From Fidelibacterota bacterium (GTDB lineage Bacteria > Bipolaricaulota > Bipolaricaulia > Bipolaricaulales > Bipolaricaulaceae): DNA of 8,544 nt. Where the stretch lies: contig JAJRVI010000150.1 of the NCBI GenBank assembly GCA_024277405.1, positions 1 to 8,544 on the forward strand, in the 5' to 3' direction. The notes beneath the pieces are model-generated. The model had not been told where the DNA came from, did not search any database, and saw nothing but the letters and a program-made list of their open reading frames with translations. Shown one piece after another: positions 5,998 to 8,544 of this stretch. A program made the position numbers and the translations under genes. Numbering within the stretch: position 1 is the first letter of the stretch; the number at the start of each line of letters is the position of its first letter.

Positions 5998-7304
5998 ATC
6001 CCCTCCCGGGCGACGTGCGATGCCCCCAGGCCCCCGACGATCCGCCGGGTCTTGTCCCACGAGAGCCTGAGGAGCTCCTCCCTCCACATCGTCTCCGCCC
6101 TCCCGTCGCGCACGATCTGTACCCGCTCCATACAGCAGATACACGGATCGATGGAGGCGGCGACGATGGGGATGTCCGCGATCTCCTGGTCCCGGAACAT
6201 GGGATACCACGGCATGAGGTTGGAGTAGGTGGGCGCCTTCACCTTCCACACCACCGGGGCCTCCTCGCCCGCCTGGAGGCGTATATAGTGGATCACCTCG
6301 CCACGGGGGGCCTCGTGGCGGCCGATCCCCTCCCCCTCCGCCTTCTTCAGGTGCGCCAGCAGCGCGGCCACCTTGGGGAAGGCGGTGATCTCACCATCGG
6401 GCATCTCCTCGAGGCATCGCTCGATGATCTCGATCGATTGGACGACCTCGAGGAGGCGTACGACGATCCGGTCGTATACATCCCCCCGCACCTCGAGGCC
6501 CATATCCTCTGGGGTGATGGCCTTCACCTCGAGGTCGGGGTAGGCGAAGTACGGCCAGTCCTGCCGCACGTCCTTTCGCAGCCCGGAGGCGCGGGCGGTG
6601 GGACCCACGGCGCAGAGGGAATCCGCCTCCGCGGGCGTCAGTACCCCCACGCCCCGAGTACGGGCCTCGATGGACGGGTCCCGCAGGAAGAAGTTCACGA
6701 AATCGTCCACGAGGCTGCGGTAGTAACGGAGGGCGTCCTTCAGCACGGGGTACTTCTCCGGGGGCACGTCACGGCGGACGCCCCCGTAGATGGGGATGGC
6801 GTAGTTGATGCGGTTCCCGGTGAGGTCCTCGAGGATGTCCAGGACCGGTTCGCGGACCTTCCACACGTAATGTAGCAGGGTGTCGAAGCCGAGCTCGTGG
6901 GCCGCCACCCCCGCCCACAGGAGGTGGGAATGGATCCGCTCCAGCTCCCCGATGATCACGCGTATGTACTGGGCGCGGGGCGGTACCTCGATCCCCGCCG
7001 CCTGCTCCACCGCCTGGACGATGGCCAGGGGATGGGAGATGGAGCAGATACCGCAGATCCTCTCGGCCAGGTACAGCACCTGGATCAGGTTCCGCTTGGT
7101 GCCCATGAACTCGATCCCCCGGTGCATGAAGCCTGGCCGGATGTCCACCTTCCGGATCCGCTCCCCCTCGATCCAGAAGGTGAAGCGGATCCCCTCCTTC
7201 AGGGCCGGGTGGATCGGCCCGATGGGGACCTCGAAACAGGTGGAACAGGCCTGCGCGATTTCGTTGGCCTCAGCCTTCTCTTCGGGCTTCACCTTTTCCC
7301 TCAT
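5994..7304 (-). CDS. mbhL: Membrane-bound [NiFe] hydrogenase large (catalytic) subunit, MbhL type
   Basis: The 436-residue catalytic subunit of a group 4 [NiFe] hydrogenase, which reduces protons to H2 with electrons derived from ferredoxin. Both Ni-Fe ligand motifs are intact: L1 ERICGICS (Cys 84, 87) and L2 DPCICC (Cys 388, 391). This separates it from NuoD and from Mbx/Mbs-type subunits that lack the full set. Further Mbh-like landmarks are VPIGPIHPAL (26-35), GELERIHSHLLW (119-130), GNRINYAIPIYGGVRRD (163-179), VGPTARASG (233-241), RGDVYDRI (273-280) and EAPRGEVIHYIR (331-342). After Arg394, 42 residues remain, resembling the C-terminal extension removed during Ni insertion in HycE. Odd points are extra cysteines at 20, 23 and 390. 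ATG 7304 is chosen for its ribosome site (GGAGG, about 9 bases upstream); it overlaps the end of mbhK by 35 bases. A longer reading to 7391 is out-of-frame shadow of mbhK. Confidence 0.95.
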   Translation of the reverse strand: MREKVKPEEKAEANEIAQACSTCFEVPIGPIHPALKEGIRFTFWIEGERIRKVDIRPGFMHRGIEFMGTKRNLIQVLYLAERICGICSISHPLAIVQAVEQAAGIEVPPRAQYIRVIIGELERIHSHLLWAGVAAHELGFDTLLHYVWKVREPVLDILEDLTGNRINYAIPIYGGVRRDVPPEKYPVLKDALRYYRSLVDDFVNFFLRDPSIEARTRGVGVLTPAEADSLCAVGPTARASGLRKDVRQDWPYFAYPDLEVKAITPEDMGLEVRGDVYDRIVVRLLEVVQSIEIIERCLEEMPDGEITAFPKVAALLAHLKKAEGEGIGRHEAPRGEVIHYIRLQAGEEAPVVWKVKAPTYSNLMPWYPMFRDQEIADIPIVAASIDPCICCMERVQIVRDGRAETMWREELLRLSWDKTRRIVGGLGASHVAREGI

Positions 7305-7824
7305 CTCCCTTTTCCTCCCAAGCCACGGTACGGCGCACGTACCCCGCGAGCTCGGGCTCGTCCTTGCGCCAGGGGTGAACGGCCAGGTCATCGGGGAGGA
7401 AGAGCTTCCTCGTGTCCGGGATCCCCTGGAACTCCACCCCCAGGAACTCGATCTTCTCCCGTTCGGTGGTCTGGGCCCCGGGGATGAGGTCGCAGAGGGA
7501 AGGGACCACGGGATCGTCCTTGGGAACCGTGAGGCGGAGGTTGACCATCACCTCGCCGGTCTCCGTCCCGTATCCCACCGCGAAGTGGTAGATGAGCTCT
7601 ATGCGATCCCCCACGTCGGCCCCGGAGATGATGGAGATGTGGAGGGGGGCGAGTTCCTTGAGCGTCCGGACCGCTTCCAGCAGGTCCTCCCGCGCGATCT
7701 CGGCCCAGAGGCACTCCCGTTCCCGGGGACGCCTGTATCCCACGGTCTCGGCCTTTACCTCCGGGTTCCTGAGGCGTTCGCCCAACCTCCCCTGCAGGGC
7801 CGCCAGGACCTCTCCCGCCCTCAT
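7270..7824 (-). CDS. mbhK: Membrane-bound hydrogenase NuoC-like subunit, MbhK type
   Basis: A 184-residue soluble subunit homologous to the complex I 30 kDa subunit (NuoC). It carries no cofactor and helps assemble the large and small hydrogenase subunits. The central beta-rich part (LHISIISGADVGDRIELIYHF, split across 61-81) and the family signature EREKIEFLGVEFQGIPDTRK (121-140), followed by LFLPDD, are clear. This signature corresponds to ERExxDxxGIxFxGHPDxRR of NuoC. The last 20 or so residues are charged (EEKGDEGKGEARREG) and overlap the start of mbhL. ATG 7824 overlaps the preceding stop by four bases (ATGA) and has GGAGGG upstream. The longer reading to 7998 adds arginine- and glycine-rich sequence that is a shadow of mbhJ. 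EchD is the equivalent in Ech hydrogenases; HycE has this domain fused at its N-terminus. Confidence 0.9.
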   Translation of the reverse strand: MRAGEVLAALQGRLGERLRNPEVKAETVGYRRPRERECLWAEIAREDLLEAVRTLKELAPLHISIISGADVGDRIELIYHFAVGYGTETGEVMVNLRLTVPKDDPVVPSLCDLIPGAQTTEREKIEFLGVEFQGIPDTRKLFLPDDLAVHPWRKDEPELAGYVRRTVAWEEKGDEGKGEARREG

Positions 7825-8282
7825 CCTTCCCTGCCCTCCATGAGCCGTTCCAGCTTCGCCACCGCCTTCACGACCCCGTCGATGATCGCCTCGGGCCGCG
7901 GGGGGCAACCCGGGACGTATACATCCACCGGGATGACGTTGTCCACCGGGCCGAGTACGTTGTAGGACTCGTAGAACACGCCGCTGGTTGAAGCGCACCC
8001 CCCGATGGCGATGACTACCTTGGGATCGGGCGTTTGGGCGTAGATGCGCTTCACCCGCTCGTACATGGGGCGGGTCACCGTCCCCGTGACCAGGAGCACA
8101 TCGGCGTGCCGGGGCGAGCCCACGAGCTTTATCCCGAACCGCTCCACATCGTAGCGGGGCGTGAGGGCGGCGAGGATCTCGATGTCGCAGCCGTTACAGC
8201 CCCCGGTGTTCAGGTGGTAGACCCACAGGGCCCGCTTGAACCCGGACAGCTTCAGCCGCTCGAGGAGTTCCTGCTGTTTCAT
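7821..8282 (-). CDS. mbhJ: Membrane-bound hydrogenase small subunit, MbhJ/NuoB type
   Basis: A 153-residue iron-sulfur subunit homologous to NuoB. It should hold the proximal [4Fe-4S] cluster that passes electrons to the Ni-Fe site of MbhL. Four likely ligands are present: Cys29 and Cys32 in NTGGCNGCDIEI, Cys96 in IAIGGCASTSGVF, and Cys126 in YVPGCPPRPEAI. The CxxC form of the first motif, rather than the CC pair of NuoB, is the hydrogenase-type arrangement. VLLVTGTVTR (62-71) is also characteristic. ATG 8282 gives the normal N-terminus (MKQQELLERLKLSGFKRALW) and overlaps the upstream stop by four bases (ATGA), with GGTGGTGA as a probable ribosome site. The reading extended to 8411 is a shadow of the upstream gene. 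EchC, HycG and CooL are equivalents in related complexes. Confidence 0.94.
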   Translation of the reverse strand: MKQQELLERLKLSGFKRALWVYHLNTGGCNGCDIEILAALTPRYDVERFGIKLVGSPRHADVLLVTGTVTRPMYERVKRIYAQTPDPKVVIAIGGCASTSGVFYESYNVLGPVDNVIPVDVYVPGCPPRPEAIIDGVVKAVAKLERLMEGREG

Positions 8283-8544
8283 GAGAGCATCACCACCAGC
8301 ACGGAAACGACGAGGAGCACGAGGAGCCAGCCCACGTAGTCCCCCACCACTCCGGAGTGGAACGCGATCAACCGGGAGAGTAAGGGCTTGAGCGCCTCGG
8401 CGAATCCCCAATAGAGGTGGGTCGCAGCCACCGCGCCGCCGCCCTCCGGGAGCTTTTCGCCGGAGAGGAACGGTTCCTCCTGTTCTGTCCCCCGCTTGTA
8501 AGTGCGCCGCCCCTGGAGCCAGACGGCGATCCCTATCGCCAGCA
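8279..8544 (-). CDS. C-terminal part of a membrane subunit of the hydrogenase, MbhI-like (5' end off the window)
   Basis: Reading the minus strand from 8542 gives 87 residues to a TGA at 8279-8281. They comprise a short hydrophobic start (LAIGIAVWL), a charged loop (QGRRTYKRGTEQEEPFLSGE), a segment with ATHLYWGFAEALKPLLSRL, then HSGVVGDYVGWLLVLLVVSV as a C-terminal membrane helix. The pattern of FYWGF-like, then histidine-glycine, then DYVGW before a final helix, together with the position directly before mbhJ, fits the MbhI-type subunit of Mbh operons. The C-terminus of a NuoL/M/N-like or EchA-like pump is an alternative. The stop overlaps the mbhJ ATG by four bases. The gene continues beyond base 8544, where antiporter-like subunits would be expected. 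Confidence 0.65.
   Translation of the reverse strand, partial: LAIGIAVWLQGRRTYKRGTEQEEPFLSGEKLPEGGGAVAATHLYWGFAEALKPLLSRLIAFHSGVVGDYVGWLLVLLVVSVLVVMLS

Noticed and set aside
5998..6249. N-terminal extension of the NuoH-like gene to 6249
   Set aside because: The added sequence is histidine-, arginine- and glycine-rich and comes from another frame of mbhL. ATG 5997 has a ribosome site and an ATGA overlap.
6015..7965. Long plus-strand open frames (6015-6875 and 6880-7965) opposite the hydrogenase genes
   Set aside because: The opposite strand encodes clearly conserved mbhK and mbhL. The plus-strand products show no family motifs and are typical antisense shadows in GC-rich DNA.

Overview
This window comes from a GC-rich, very compact bacterial chromosome. 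All genes are bacterial in type (class I release factor RF2, RsmI, RdgB), most third codon positions are G or C, and neighbouring genes overlap or sit a few bases apart. The largest block encodes a ferredoxin-linked, ion-pumping [NiFe] hydrogenase, which points to an anaerobe, quite possibly thermophilic and from a deep-branching lineage. Bipolaricaulota or Thermotogota relatives are only a guess. No rRNA, tRNA, CRISPR array, insertion sequence or phage gene is visible, and no stretch above 300 bases lacks a gene.

Layout from left to right. (1) 1-1614, plus strand: the 3' part of an oligopeptide/dipeptide ABC transporter ATPase (OppF/DppF type), followed 6 bases later by the house-cleaning nucleotide pyrophosphatase RdgB. 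(2) 1619-3238, minus strand: rsmI (16S rRNA 2'-O-methyltransferase), then a gene for an unrecognised exported protein built from two tandem related domains. (3) 3239-3291: a short AT-rich divergent promoter region between rsmI and prfB. (4) 3292-4611, plus strand: prfB, without the usual programmed frameshift, then a small ribbon-helix-helix protein whose consensus Shine-Dalgarno lies inside the end of prfB. (5) 4613-8544, minus strand: a tightly overlapping operon for a membrane-bound group 4 [NiFe] hydrogenase. In transcription order it contains the C-terminus of an MbhI-like membrane subunit, then MbhJ (NuoB-like), MbhK (NuoC-like), MbhL (NuoD-like catalytic), MbhM (NuoH-like) and MbhN (NuoI-like). 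The gene order I-J-K-L-M-N matches the Mbh type rather than Ech or Mbx.

The hydrogenase genes should work together. MbhN takes electrons from ferredoxin, MbhJ relays them to the Ni-Fe site in MbhL where protons are reduced to H2, and MbhM couples this to ion movement through a membrane module whose remaining genes should lie beyond the right edge. Regions 1-4 are housekeeping or transport genes with no evident link to the hydrogenase. I see no wholly new system. The items most worth checking are the extra cysteines in MbhL, the apparently leaderless divergent promoter pair, the small DNA-binding protein coupled to RF2, and the duplicated-domain exported protein.
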